Shown here in pieces: positions 11,426 to 21,560 of a stretch of 64,000 bases of DNA (position 1 is the stretch's first letter; every line of letters begins with the position of its first letter). The DNA lies in contig NC_088795.1 in the NCBI RefSeq assembly GCF_011386835.1, positions 106,886,434-106,950,433 of the forward strand, given 5' to 3'. A program made the translations under genes and the position numbers. The stretch is from Chrysemys picta bellii. Taxonomy: Eukaryota; Chordata; Testudines; Emydidae. The notes under the pieces were generated by a model. It ran no database searches. It was given only the letters and a program-made list of their open reading frames with translations, and was not told where the DNA came from.

Positions 11426-12899
11426 AATTGTCAAAAATGTCCAGAATACTTAGCAGTTTTATATCAACTTTATGCATTCAAAGCACAGCTCCGAACAACT
11501 TCAGTTGCATGAGCAAGTGCTCAGCAGTTTTGCAAATGTGGCCACGAGTGTCTCATTTTGGATACTCAGAAGATGAGAAACATACAGTTAGTGGCTACCT
11601 GTGAAAACTTTGGGTTAAGTGTTTGGCCTAAGCGGTTAAGAACAGCATCACACAAGAACTCGGTGGCAAAGGAATAGAATCCAGTTCACCAGAATGGCAT
11701 TCAACTGCTCTCACCATGAGACCATCTTCTCTCTTCTCCAGCCTGCCCAAATTTTGAAGAAGGAAATAGGCACAGAAAGTCAGTTGCAGCTCCCTAGCAT
11801 AAATTAGAGTTGCTGATGAACAGCTCTAATTTATGGCTCTGGCACATGGTCCCTCAATGATCTGCTGACAGTGGAGGACTGGGCACAGAAATGTGCTGTT
11901 CCACCAAAACCTTCTCCATCCCTGAACTGCTGGTAGGAGTGAGCAGTGGTGCAGGAGCCATGTAGGCTACTAGTACCAGCATTCTATCAGAGAGTTCTCT
12001 TGCACAGAAGGAATTCTTTCCATGTCATTTATGGACAATGTAAGTCTGCTTTGTGCTGTTCAGTGGGTATGAAGTTGGCTTAACAAAATAAAGAATTTGA
12101 TCCACTGTATATACATCCACTGCAGTCATGTACACATGAACACATGGCATGTACATTTGAACACATGGCACCTTTGTTCAAATTTGGTTAGATTAAGTAA
12201 GATTATATATTTATCTTGTAAATATCAGGTAACTGAGTTTGCAGATGGTCATCAACCATGTACTATATCAGGTGGACAGGGACAGGAAATAGATTTCAAG
12301 TTCATTTTTCAGAAATGTAACTTTTCAAATAATTATCGTACAAATAAATAATCTTAAAGAAAATTCAGCTTAGTTCCATGCAAAACTCTGACATTTTTCA
12401 GATAAACTTGGTTTCAGATAAGAAGGAAATTAAAATAGATTACAATGAAAAATTAAGATTAAATATTTATGTAGCAACTTCCTTTCAGAGGGCTCACAAT
12501 ACACATTATAAACTTTTGCCTAGTATTGAAATGCAGCCACTTCTAGGGTGAAACATGACATTAGCTCTGAGCCAGCCCATAGCTACATACAACTTTTAAT
12601 AAGTGAAACAAAGAATAATATCTTTGAAATTAGTGGCAATATTTTTAATTATAACAGAGGAAGGCAGAATGAAGTTTGAATTTGGCTAGAAATTCAGGTT
12701 AAACATTCCTATTGTGATGAAAATGCCTTGGGATCTTTTATTTGGCTACCAATGGTCAAAACCTTGGTTTTATGTCTCATCAGAAAGATGGGTATATCCA
12801 TGAGAATGATGAGATTACCAGCTATGCATTATGTTATATAAAATTCAATACTAGATAATTAGTTTTACAGATTTTGGTACATGAAAGATGCTGCAAATA
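11426..12899. other. No gene recognised
   Basis: Unassigned sequence. The open frame at 12097-12351 begins with a short imperfect repeat (CACATGAACACATGGCATGTACATTTGAACACATGG region) and shows no domain. The 11359-11604 frame partly overlaps the MIR-like fragment. Confidence 0.45.
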
Positions 12900-12903
12900 C
12901 ATA

Positions 12904-13656
12904 TGTTGTAGTCAAAGACACTCACGCAGTGATTTTAGTTCAAAGACTCAAGCCTGAGGCCAGTTTATTGACATACATACCAGTGCACTGGGATGCAGTC
13001 CGAAGACTGACACCCCGAGGACCGCTCGCCGGCGGGTTTTTATTTCATTAAACCGCAAGCAAAGTACAAACAATACGTCATGAGTTAAGAAATTGGGGTT
13101 GGGGTCAGCCCCCCCCTCCTCCACCCGGTACCCTCCTCATTATTTCCCAAGAGCTGGGCGTTTATTTGGGTAGAGGGGCGTTTGGTGGTTTTCCCCAGGG
13201 GTGGTACTTGGCACCAGTTTGAGTACATTTTTCGGCAAGGCACATGTTATTTTCTGGGGGGGTTTGGTGAAGGGTTAAGGGGGGGTTTATCAGGGGACGC
13301 TAAAAGAAGATCTATGATTGGCTAATTTTGCAGATAGCTGGAATCACAGGAGACGTTGGCATTTGCAAAAGCAATTTCTTCATACAAGCGGTTATTATAT
13401 TTCATAAACTTGCGGTTATTAGGTTGCCGAGGCCTTTACCACTGTTACTCCCCCCCCCTCCCTCCTCTGGTCATGACCCTTGACCGAATTTGGCACAGAA
13501 CTGTGCAGTTCAGTCTTGTTCAGGCCCTGGCCTGTACTACTTTTTATAAACGCAGTCAGCATAACAGTCCTCTGTTAGAGGGTTTATTTCGGGGCCTTCA
13601 GATTCACAGCTCTGGCTATTAAAAAAAAAAAGGCCCTCCTGTTCTATTTCCCCACA
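12904..13656 (-). repeat. ERV-type solo LTR, minus orientation
   Basis: On the minus strand it begins TGTGGGGAAATAG and ends ...GACTACAACA (TG...CA). The flanks carry the 4-bp duplication CATA (12900-12903 and 13657-13660), as made by gammaretrovirus-like integrases. In minus orientation a TATAAA-containing stretch (plus-strand near 13537-13545) precedes an AATAAA (plus-strand TTTATT near 12964) that lies about 60 bp before the end, giving a normal U3-R-U5 order. It is more GC-rich and holds C/G homopolymers. No internal viral genes are next to it, so it is a solo LTR. Confidence 0.75.
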
Positions 13657-13660
13657 CATA

Positions 13661-14910
13661 CTATCTACTCTGATTTTATGTCACAGTATTTTCTCCATAG
13701 CATGGAGAACACCTCCATAGGTTTCTTGTACTTCACTGATCCATTTAAAGAATATATATGTCTCTTTCACATTTTTTAATTTCAAACATAACACTCCCTT
13801 TCTAAATACTAATACGGTTTGAAACAAATCAAAAGTGTGCAGAGCCATTCTGAAAGGAAATAACTGTACACATGGAAAGAGAATCACTTGATTTCTCTGT
13901 ATCCTATTGCAGATTAATTTTAACATCTGAGATCTGAAAAGACTTGTGCAAATTGTGCGTTTATTACCAACATGCAAAGCTGGAAATCTTTCAAGACTAG
14001 TTAACCTTTTCCTGGTTTCATGTTTAAAGCAACCCAAAGATTGACTCAGAGCCTCCTGAAGATATTATGATGTTGAGTGATTTTTCACCTGTTTCAGTTA
14101 TCATTTCTGAAGAGCATATTGCCTTGCTCTCCATTTTTTCTTCTTCTTTTGTTGGTTTCCAATCTGTTTACTGGAATGTTATTGCCAGGATTGGTATTAT
14201 CAGGATCATTGAAAGGGTACCCTAAAGCATAACATGGAACAAATCCTGGAAGCCATGTCTTTGGAGAATTCTACACCCAGCTCATCAATGGTAAGTGAGT
14301 CAGTGAACTTGTTTATTGTGAAAGTTTTATTGTGAACTTGTTTATTGTGAAAGTTTTATTGTGAACTTGTTTACTGTGGCTATTGTTAGTATTTTATTTA
14401 TTTATTTATAGAATGCCAAATACGTTCCAGGCACTTTCCAAACATATATGAGGACAAGATTCAGAAAAGAGCTTACAGTCTAGGCACACATGTATTAGGT
14501 TAAGGATGCAGCCGGACTCATAAGCACTATGGTAATAATAAGCAAGTGAATGAACAAGGAATATTTAGCTCCGGTTGTCTTGGTTCTGTGATTATTTAGA
14601 CAAGTGTTTTATTTTAATTAACTATAGCTTAAAAAAATGTGGGGAAAATATTTTCTTAGCTGGTCTATGGTATATGGAGAGACTAGGATTATCAAATCAG
14701 AATGAGACATGCCTTATCAATTCCAGCATTTGTTTCTTACTGCAGTGAAACTCAGCAAATCATAGATTGTTGTTTGATGCCAGTTAAGGAACTCATATAA
14801 CAAAAGTAGAGCTGTCAAAATGTTTTAATTCAAAAACTGAAGCCATGCAGAACTCTTCTTGGGTTCACACATACATGCTGGGTAGAGACAAAATCTTTTT
14901 TGGGCTGTGC
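13661..14910. other. No gene recognised
   Basis: Unassigned apart from the tandem repeat at 14303-14379 and a TTTA-rich stretch at 14391-14411. The minus-strand open frame 13681-14037 (118 codons) has no recognisable domain. Confidence 0.4.
14303..14379. repeat. 29-bp tandem repeat, about 2.6 copies
   Basis: Units starting GTGAACTTGTTTATTGTGAA begin at 14303, 14332 and 14361, so the period is exactly 29 bp. The third unit differs by one base (TTTACTGTGG) and is incomplete. Confidence 0.9.
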
Positions 14911-14914
14911 TGGG

Positions 14915-15590
14915 TGTGTTCACTACACATTTGCCCTGAAAGGGTTAATGATGACTCAGAATGGGGATAATTAACCCAAAAGGCCACAGCTGAGAGGACT
15001 CAGGTGGCTAAGTAATCCCCAGACTGCAGTGAGGGAGCCCAGCTAAGGAGGAATGAGCTGGGCTGGGATTTATAAAGACCGGAAATTGGCAGCAGAGGCT
15101 GTTGCTGGAAAAGTCTGCAATCACTCCCTGGGAGAAGGGAAGTTCATCTGTGTTGGGAAACCCAGAGTAGGGGGAAGCCAGGAAGGTAGGACAGGGCTCA
15201 GGGAAAGGCAATTAAGGTCTCGAAGGGAACAGACTTTGACTGCTGGTTAGAGTGTCCCTGAGCCAGAACCCATAGTAGAGAGTGGGCCCGGGTTCCCCTG
15301 CCAGCCACTGAGGAATGGTACTATGAGGCAGTGAATAGGAAAACTGCCTTAATCTGTTTGTGGGAAGAGAGTTTCCAGCCCAGAAAGGGAAACCATTCGG
15401 TTACCTGGATGGAGGGCCAAGTCATGAAGAGGCAGCAACAGTTCATGGAGCGAGAGAGGGGCCATGGCCCCAGAGAGAAAGGCAGAGAGACAGTGTGCAA
15501 CCATTGGAAGGGGCATTGACCTCGTGAGCTATTCCCCAGAATGACCAGGAGGAGGTGCCATCCTAGCAATGAGTGGTGCACCATGTCACA
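14915..15590 (+). repeat. Ty3/gypsy-type solo LTR
   Basis: The repeat begins TGTGTTCACTAC and ends ...CCATGTCACA (TG...CA), and TGGG lies on both sides (14911-14914 and 15591-15594). A TATA-like TTTATAAAGACC sits at about 15069. The body shares the GAACC-AGTAGAG-GGGCCCGGGTTCCCC phrase with the gypsy LTR at 1951-2642, which supports a related family. No pol lies next to it. The small open frames inside (15053-15250, 15331-15519) belong to the LTR. Confidence 0.75.
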
Positions 15591-15594
15591 TGGG

Positions 15595-16850
15595 CCTATG
15601 AACTTGTTATAGTACCTGTTTTGAGTTCAATGCAAAAATTCATACCCAGGTCATGAGGTAAGTCACATGATAGGTTTTCTGGTTCCTGACAGACTGATTT
15701 TACCCTACATGATCAGGAGAGATTCCCATGATACTGCTTGCAATTGGATTTCACCAGGTCACCAGGCCTCTTCCCATGAAATCAAAAGAAACAGCCACGA
15801 GGAATTTGTTGGGGTACATTTCAAACTGTTTTGATTCCAAAGACTCCAGCACCAGCTGCAACCAAGGTCACAGGGAACAATTTAAGGTCTTCCATCATAA
15901 CTTCATCCTCTATCTGACACAGAAGGACCCACTTAGAGCATCAGGTCCAACATTATCACTTCATCTGGGGGACAAGAACAACAGTAACCAGGAGGCTCTT
16001 TCACATCCTCCCAGTATCACTATTCATTCAATTCTGACACTGAGTTTAGGGCACTTTTTCATGTCCATTGGTTGTTAGTTTCCTGTCATCCCACCCCCTC
16101 CATCTCCTGCAACACTTCAGCTGCTCAACCGTACTCTCTCTGGCCCATTAAGATTCTCCTCCTCTCCTACATCCCATCTCCCGTACCCAGATGTATATTA
16201 CACAACAATTAATTCTCCTCTTGATGCACACACTTTAACCTCATTAATTTTAAATTATTTGCATCTAATGAGAGCATAAACCCATTTGAATCATAAAGTC
16301 CTTGAATATAGTGAGGACTAATGAAGCACCATAAACGTGACTCTACATTTTAGTTGAGGGATGGACTGCTGACTGTAGGCATATGCTTAACTATTTTGTT
16401 GAATGAGGATGGGCTTTAACAGGTGCTTAAACACTTTGCCGAATTGGGGCCTAAGTAAGACTTTTTTTTTGGTCATCAAAACTTCCACCTCAAAATTCTC
16501 ATAATAAAGGCATGAAGAACCTAAATATTTTCTGAAAAAATGAAATACAATAAGCATAGCAACAAAGAAAGTATTAGAAAGTAAGAAAGCATTTCTTCAT
16601 TCTACAGAAAACAAGAACGGGGTTCCACATTCATAGGGTATTAGTTGTTTATGAATATTCTTTGCTTTTAATGGTTCAGCAGTCTGATTCTGATAGGCTG
16701 TATATATTTGGGTTACATACATCTATTGGTAAAAAGGTTCAGCCTAATTCTTAGGTTGTTGTAATTATTGTGTGTTGTACACCTGTTCTTTGCTGCCTTT
16801 TTTTTTTTATTATATCTGTAACTTGACTGCCCCGTTTTCCGACTTAGGTT
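15595..16850. other. No gene recognised
   Basis: Unassigned sequence. The frame 15728-16078 (116 codons) has no domain signature. A poly-T run lies at about 16459-16467. Confidence 0.4.
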
Positions 16851-16858
16851 GCTATGTT

Positions 16859-16986
16859 CAGGGTGCTGGAACAATTTGTACAGTGGGAATGCTGAGAACG
16901 ATTGAACCGTTCTTGTATATAATGGAAACCACTTCAAGCCAGCGGAGGTGGCAGCACCCCCAGCACACCTAGTTCCAGCACTTATA
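16859..16986. mobile_element. Small hAT-type MITE
   Basis: A 128-bp element beginning CAGGGTGCTGGAAC and ending GTTCCAGCACTTATA, so the termini are imperfect inverted repeats sharing GTGCTGGAAC. The 8-bp duplication GCTATGTT flanks it exactly (16851-16858 and 16987-16994), the target length of hAT transposases. It has no coding capacity. Confidence 0.85.
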
Positions 16987-16994
16987 GCTATGTT

Positions 16995-17589
16995 AGCAAA
17001 AATTAACCAAAACAAAACAAAAAACCCAGCAGCTTTTAATGTAATAAATACATAAAATAACATAAATAAATAAATAATGTATTCCATCATAGTTTGTTCA
17101 TGAATGAGCTATTAATTGCTGCACCAATGTAGAGTTCATGTTAGAATGGGCAAAATGTTAATAATCTTCTATACAAATGGTGAGATGCATGCCTCAGAAT
17201 TTGCAGCCTTCCTTATACAACTTTGTAAAGGTCTAGATTCAAACAGCAAGTGAGTGAGCAAATACTTGGTATCCTGCTAATCTGAGTAAATTACAATTTA
17301 CAGAAGTAGCAATGACTATTGTTCAATTCATCTGCAGGGGAACTTTCAAAGGGTTCCTTTGGATGATCTGTGGAGGTTTTAGCTGGTCAGTTTTGGATGA
17401 CCATAAAACTGGGGGAATTTTCAGAGAAGGAGGATTTTTTTTTCTGTGAATATAATGCACAGCACTGGATATTCAAGCTGTCTGGGAGTTCTGGACTTCC
17501 CTTGGTACTCAGCTATTGAGATTACATAAGACTTTACAGCAACTGGATCCTTACTTGCATTAGGAAGAGTAGGAGGAGCAGCTCTACTT
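16995..17589. other. No gene recognised
   Basis: AT-rich unassigned DNA; an A/CAAAA-rich stretch is at about 17005-17025 and a TAAA-rich stretch at about 17040-17075. Confidence 0.45.
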
Positions 17590-17800
17590 TTTAAATAATA
17601 CCTAGCTGTTATATCACACTTTTCATCAGTAGATCTCAAAGTGCTTTCCAAAGTAGGTCAGTATCATTATCCCCTTTTATAGATAGGGAAACTGAGGCAC
17701 ATAAATGACTTGTCCAATCTCATCCAGCAGCAGAGCCAGGAACAGAACCCAGCTCTGAGTCCCAGTCCTTTGCTCTATCTGCTAAGCCTCACTGCAGAAG
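17590..17800 (-). mobile_element. MIR-like CORE-SINE
   Basis: The plus strand reads AATACCTAGCTGTTATATCAC...TCATCAGTAGATCTCAAAGTGC, then CCCCTTTTATAGATAGGGAAACTGAGGCAC, then CAGAGCCAGGAACAGAACCC and CTGCTAAGCC. This is the reverse of a tRNA-derived SINE with a B-box-like GGGTTCTGTTCC region, a conserved core and an L2-like tail. The same tail recurs on the plus strand at 63525-63590. Confidence 0.65.
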
Positions 17801-17895
17801 GATCGTTTCCATAGCAGATGTGCTATGGAGTCTTACATATTGTAGGATCTTGTTTCCTTTTCCTAAACAATAGAATATAAAAGGCATAGGACTTT

Positions 17896-19088
17896 TGTGA
17901 CGGGTTGGATCACAGAAACCCCCTTGGGAGCTGCCACCCGATGTGCAAAGACTACCCCTGCTTCTGTTTTCCCTGCCAGCTCAGGACTCCAGCACCCTGT
18001 CTTGCTGAGCCAGACACTCCCGTCTGGCTCCAGACACAGACCCAGGGTCTGAATCACTTGTCCCAAAGCTGCAAGTTTACCCGAAAACAGCTCACAGTAG
18101 CGCGCTTGTCTTTAGCACTCAGATGCCCGACTCCCAATGGGGTCTAAACCCAGATAAATCCGTTTTACCCTGTATAAAGCTTATACAGGGCAAACTCATA
18201 AATTGTTCGCCCTCTATAACACTGATAGAGAGATATGCACAGTTGTTTGCTCCCCCAGGTATTAATACATACTCTGAGTGAATTACTAAATAGAAAGTGA
18301 TTTTATTAAATACAGACAGTAGGATTTAAGTGGTTCAAAGTAGTAACAGACAGAACAAAGTAAGTCACCAAGCAAAATAAAATAAAATGCGCAGATCTAT
18401 GCCTAATCAAACTGAATACAGATAATTTCCTCACCAGTTCCAGAGTGCTCCCTTTTACAGGCTAAGCTCCTTTTAGCCTGGGTCCAGCAATCACTCACAC
18501 CCCCTGTAGTTACTGTCCTTTGTTTCAGTCTCCTTCAAGTATCCTGGGGGGGGTGGAGAGGCTCCTTCTTTAGCCAGCTGAAGACAAAATGGAGGGGTCT
18601 CCCACAGGTTTAAGTAGACTCTCTCTTGTGGGTGGAGACCTCCCTCCTCTGCAAAGCCCAGCTCCAAGATGGAGTTTTGGAGTCACCTGGGCAAGTCACA
18701 TGCCCCTGCATGACTCAGTCTTTGCATTGTCCACATGGCATCTTGCATGTCTCCAGGAAGACTTCTCATGTGGATTGGAGCATTCCAAGATGCATTGTTC
18801 CCTAAGTGTCTCCTGATCAGGTACTTAACCTGGGAAATTCCTTCCTAAAGAAGCTGACCAAATGCCTCACAAAGCTTACTTAGAAATCAGGCAAGCATAC
18901 AGCCCATATTCTTAAGCTCGAGTAGAAAATGATATATACGTACAAATAGGATGAATAGATATAGTAGATCACAACCCTTACGGAGATATGTTACATGGCA
19001 CAGGCAGCACAAAACATATTCCAGTTATGTCATACATACATTTATAAGCACCCCCTCCCCATAAAGCCTTATGGGGTACACTGTCACA
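17896..19088 (-). repeat. Solo LTR of a retroelement, 1.2 kb
   Basis: Termini are TGTGAC...GTCACA and the 5-bp duplication ACTTT flanks it exactly (17891-17895 and 19089-19093). On the minus strand an AATAAA lies in TTTAATAAAATCAC (plus-strand near 18301), far enough from the U3-like end to favour minus orientation. The plus strand has a perfect inverted repeat CCTGTATAAAGCTTATACAGG (near 18170) that could form a hairpin in the transcript. No internal genes adjoin it. The open frames at 17905, 17863 and 18589 are not genes. Confidence 0.72.
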
Positions 19089-19093
19089 ACTTT

Positions 19094-21072
19094 TCCTTAA
19101 TATTAGCCTCAGATGCTGATTCAGTGATGAAGCAATAAGATGAGCCTTTTTAAATAAGCAGGTTCAGTTTTATCAGTTGTATCCATTGAGGATTCAGAAT
19201 TTATTTTAATGTATGATTATTTTTAGCCACGGTGAAGTTTTGTGGGGGCGTGCAAGCCTCTGGCAGGCATTAAATTTCCCCCCATGCCTGGCTCCATTGG
19301 CCTGGCTGGAGCTGCTCCTCCCCCATATAGAAGTCAAACTACACCTATGTTTTTAGGGTAGCAAAAAATATTTGAAGATGTTAGAGGAAAATCTCCAAAT
19401 TATTTTTCATCTCTTCTACCATTCTCAGCACGTTGTGTTGTGTTTACTGTTTGGAAGCAGTGCTGCATGGCAAGATGCTGCAGAGAAGCTGAAGGCAAAA
19501 AAGAAATCCTGGCCCTAACCAAAAGTAATTGACTTTAGTGAGGTCCGGATATAACCATTTGAGAACAGTGGCTAGATCTTCAGCTGGTGTAAGTCACTCC
19601 AGCTCCATTAATGTCAGTGCTGCTATGCCATTTTACACCATCTGAGGTTCTGGCCTAGAATTTTCTCATATTACTGCTCTCACTGAATACTCATTGAACT
19701 GTTCTTCTGGTATGTAATCAATCTCAGACAAAATACTACTACGTTAAGATTTAGGATCCAAGGATAAGGGGCATGGTTTTGAAAATAGACATTTTGCTCA
19801 CCCCTGTTAGATTACCGTTGAATTAGATTTTACCATTTGTGACATGTTTAGGTTTATTGTAGAATAACAAGGACACACAAATCGTTAGATATTTGTTGGA
19901 AAAATTCAAAAATCAAAATAATCTTCAGTTAAATACAATATGATCCTTATATTCTTTTTTCTCTCTATCCTTTCTCATGGCACATAAAAATTACCTGTAA
20001 CCACAAGCCACATGGGAGTATTTTATTAGTATTAACGTAACTATGAAACAATATTGTATATATTTACCATAAAACATCAGATGTTTTTGTCCAGATTGCT
20101 GAAACAGATGACAGCTTCATTGTCACTAGCATTACCTGAATTGATTGTCAGTGCTGTGGCATGAACAGTATGTTTTGAGTATATATTAGCACAATGAACT
20201 GGCAGCTCTTAGGACAATAATCTTTATAAATCCCAATTAGAGAACCATCTGCCAAATAATCACAAATCTTAATGAAAGGTTGCAGAATCTGTGGTATATT
20301 TTAGCTACCACGTGACAAAAGCTTTGCTGTTATATGTAAATACGTATAGGGTTCTATGAAAATAAGATGAATTTCTCAGATTTAGAAATCTGTTGAAAAA
20401 CAATATACCCATACATAACAGTGGTCCCAGGTGGTGCTGTAGGATATTGGGGATCTCCACAATAGGATTCCTCCCAGAGTCTAGCAAAGCAATATTTTCC
20501 TTTCTATGTCGGTAACTATCTAGAATAGATTTAGGTTCAGTTGGTTCAATTCTCAGAACCACCCATGAAAAATGCAAGCAAATACCTCTGAGGAATAATT
20601 ACCTGAGACACAACTGGCATAAATATACTTAGAGTTGACAACCAAATGAATAGTATGTGGGCAGCAAATTAAACATCAGCTCACAGAGCAAAAGGGTAAA
20701 ATGATGGAGAAGAGAGGTGACTATCTCTCTGTTGAAACCACACATACAATGCTGTGTATGGTAAGTTCTGAGCATATCACTACCAGTCATCACTGTGGCT
20801 AGCTGGACTCAACAATCAGCTCTGTCTTTCATATCATCACCAGTGCAGCCTGTACAATTCCAATGTCCAGCCTTCCAGCCCTGTGTTGGCATTGCTCCCC
20901 TGGCAATTAGGCATGAAAGCAGGGCCCATGCCATATTACTTCATGCAGCCAATTATCAAGACAGTTTACTTCACAGTTGTATCTCAAAATTGCATAAAAA
21001 ATGGTGACTAAGTCAAGATGCCTCTTCTCTGAAATAGTTGAGCATCTCAGACTACATCAGACATGACCTTTC
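19094..21072. other. No gene recognised
   Basis: Unassigned apart from the fold-back unit at 19570-19656. A GC-richer piece at about 19240-19330 (GTGGGGGCGTGCAAGCC, CCTGGCTGGAGCTGC) could be a repeat fragment. The frames 20305-20577 and 20795-21007 lack domains. Confidence 0.4.
19570..19656. repeat. Short fold-back repeat unit
   Basis: The left half TAGATCTTCAGCTGGTGTAA is mirrored, with changes, by the right half TTACACCATCTGAGGTTCTGG, with AGCTCCATTAATGTCAGTG at the turn. Shorter relatives of one half occur at about 43083-43118 (AGATCCTCAACTGGCATAA) and near 5300. It looks like an old palindromic MITE or SINE-derived unit. Confidence 0.55.
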
Positions 21073-21075
21073 TAA

Positions 21076-21557
21076 GGCCATGTCTAGAAAGGACATGTCT
21101 ACACTTACCTGTAGATTGGCGCTGCTGCAATTGATGTAGCAGGTGTCGATTTAGCGGGTCCAGTGAAGACCCCCTAAATCGATGGCAGATGGTCATCTCT
21201 GGTACTCCATTGGAACAAGAAGAGGGATAGCTCAGTGGTTTGAGCATTGGCCTGCTAAACCTAAGGTTGTGAGTTCAATCCTTGAGGGGGCTACTTAGGG
21301 ATAGGGGCAAAAATCAGTACTTGGTCCTGCTAGTGAAGGCAGGGGGCTGGACTCAATGACCTTTCAAGGTCCTCTCCAGCTCTATGAGATAGGTATATCT
21401 CCATATATTATATTATTATAAGAGTAAGGTAAGTTGATGGAGCGTGATTTAGACACTGCGGTAAGTCGATCTAAACTACATTGATTCCAGTTATGTTATT
21501 CACATAACTGGAGTAGCATAATTTAGGTTGCCTTACCACGGTAGTGTAGAGAAGGCC
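21076..21557. mobile_element. Harbinger-type MITE, split by a SINE
   Basis: The ends are GGCCATGTCTAGAAAGG...AGAGAAGGCC with TAA on the left (21073-21075) and TTA on the right (21558-21560), in keeping with the TWA targets of Harbinger elements. Inside are fold-back blocks such as GTCGATTTAGCGGGTC / GACCCCCTAAATCGA and CCAGTTATGTTATTCACATAACTGG. A tRNA-derived SINE interrupts it at 21225-21419. Confidence 0.75.
21225..21419 (+). mobile_element. tRNA-derived SINE with CR1-like tail
   Basis: The head resembles a tRNA gene: an A-box-like TAGCTCAGTGG at about 21228 and a B-box GAGTTCAATCC at 21271. A body with GGGATAGGGGCAAAAATCAGTAC follows, then a tail CAAGGTCCTCTCCAGCTCTATGA resembling the CR1 3' end. 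Tortoise SINEs are known to share their 3' end with the CR1 LINE that moves them. A 5-bp duplication AAGAG lies on each side (21220-21224 and 21420-21424). It is a SINE, not a functional tRNA gene, because the cloverleaf cannot be completed. Confidence 0.88.
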
Positions 21558-21560
21558 TTA

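Noticed and set aside
15053..15519. Small open frames as genes
   Set aside because: They lie inside a solo LTR with exact TG...CA ends and a 4-bp duplication.
21225..21310. tRNA gene
   Set aside because: A and B boxes are present but the sequence cannot complete a cloverleaf and runs into a SINE body with a CR1-like tail and a 5-bp target duplication.
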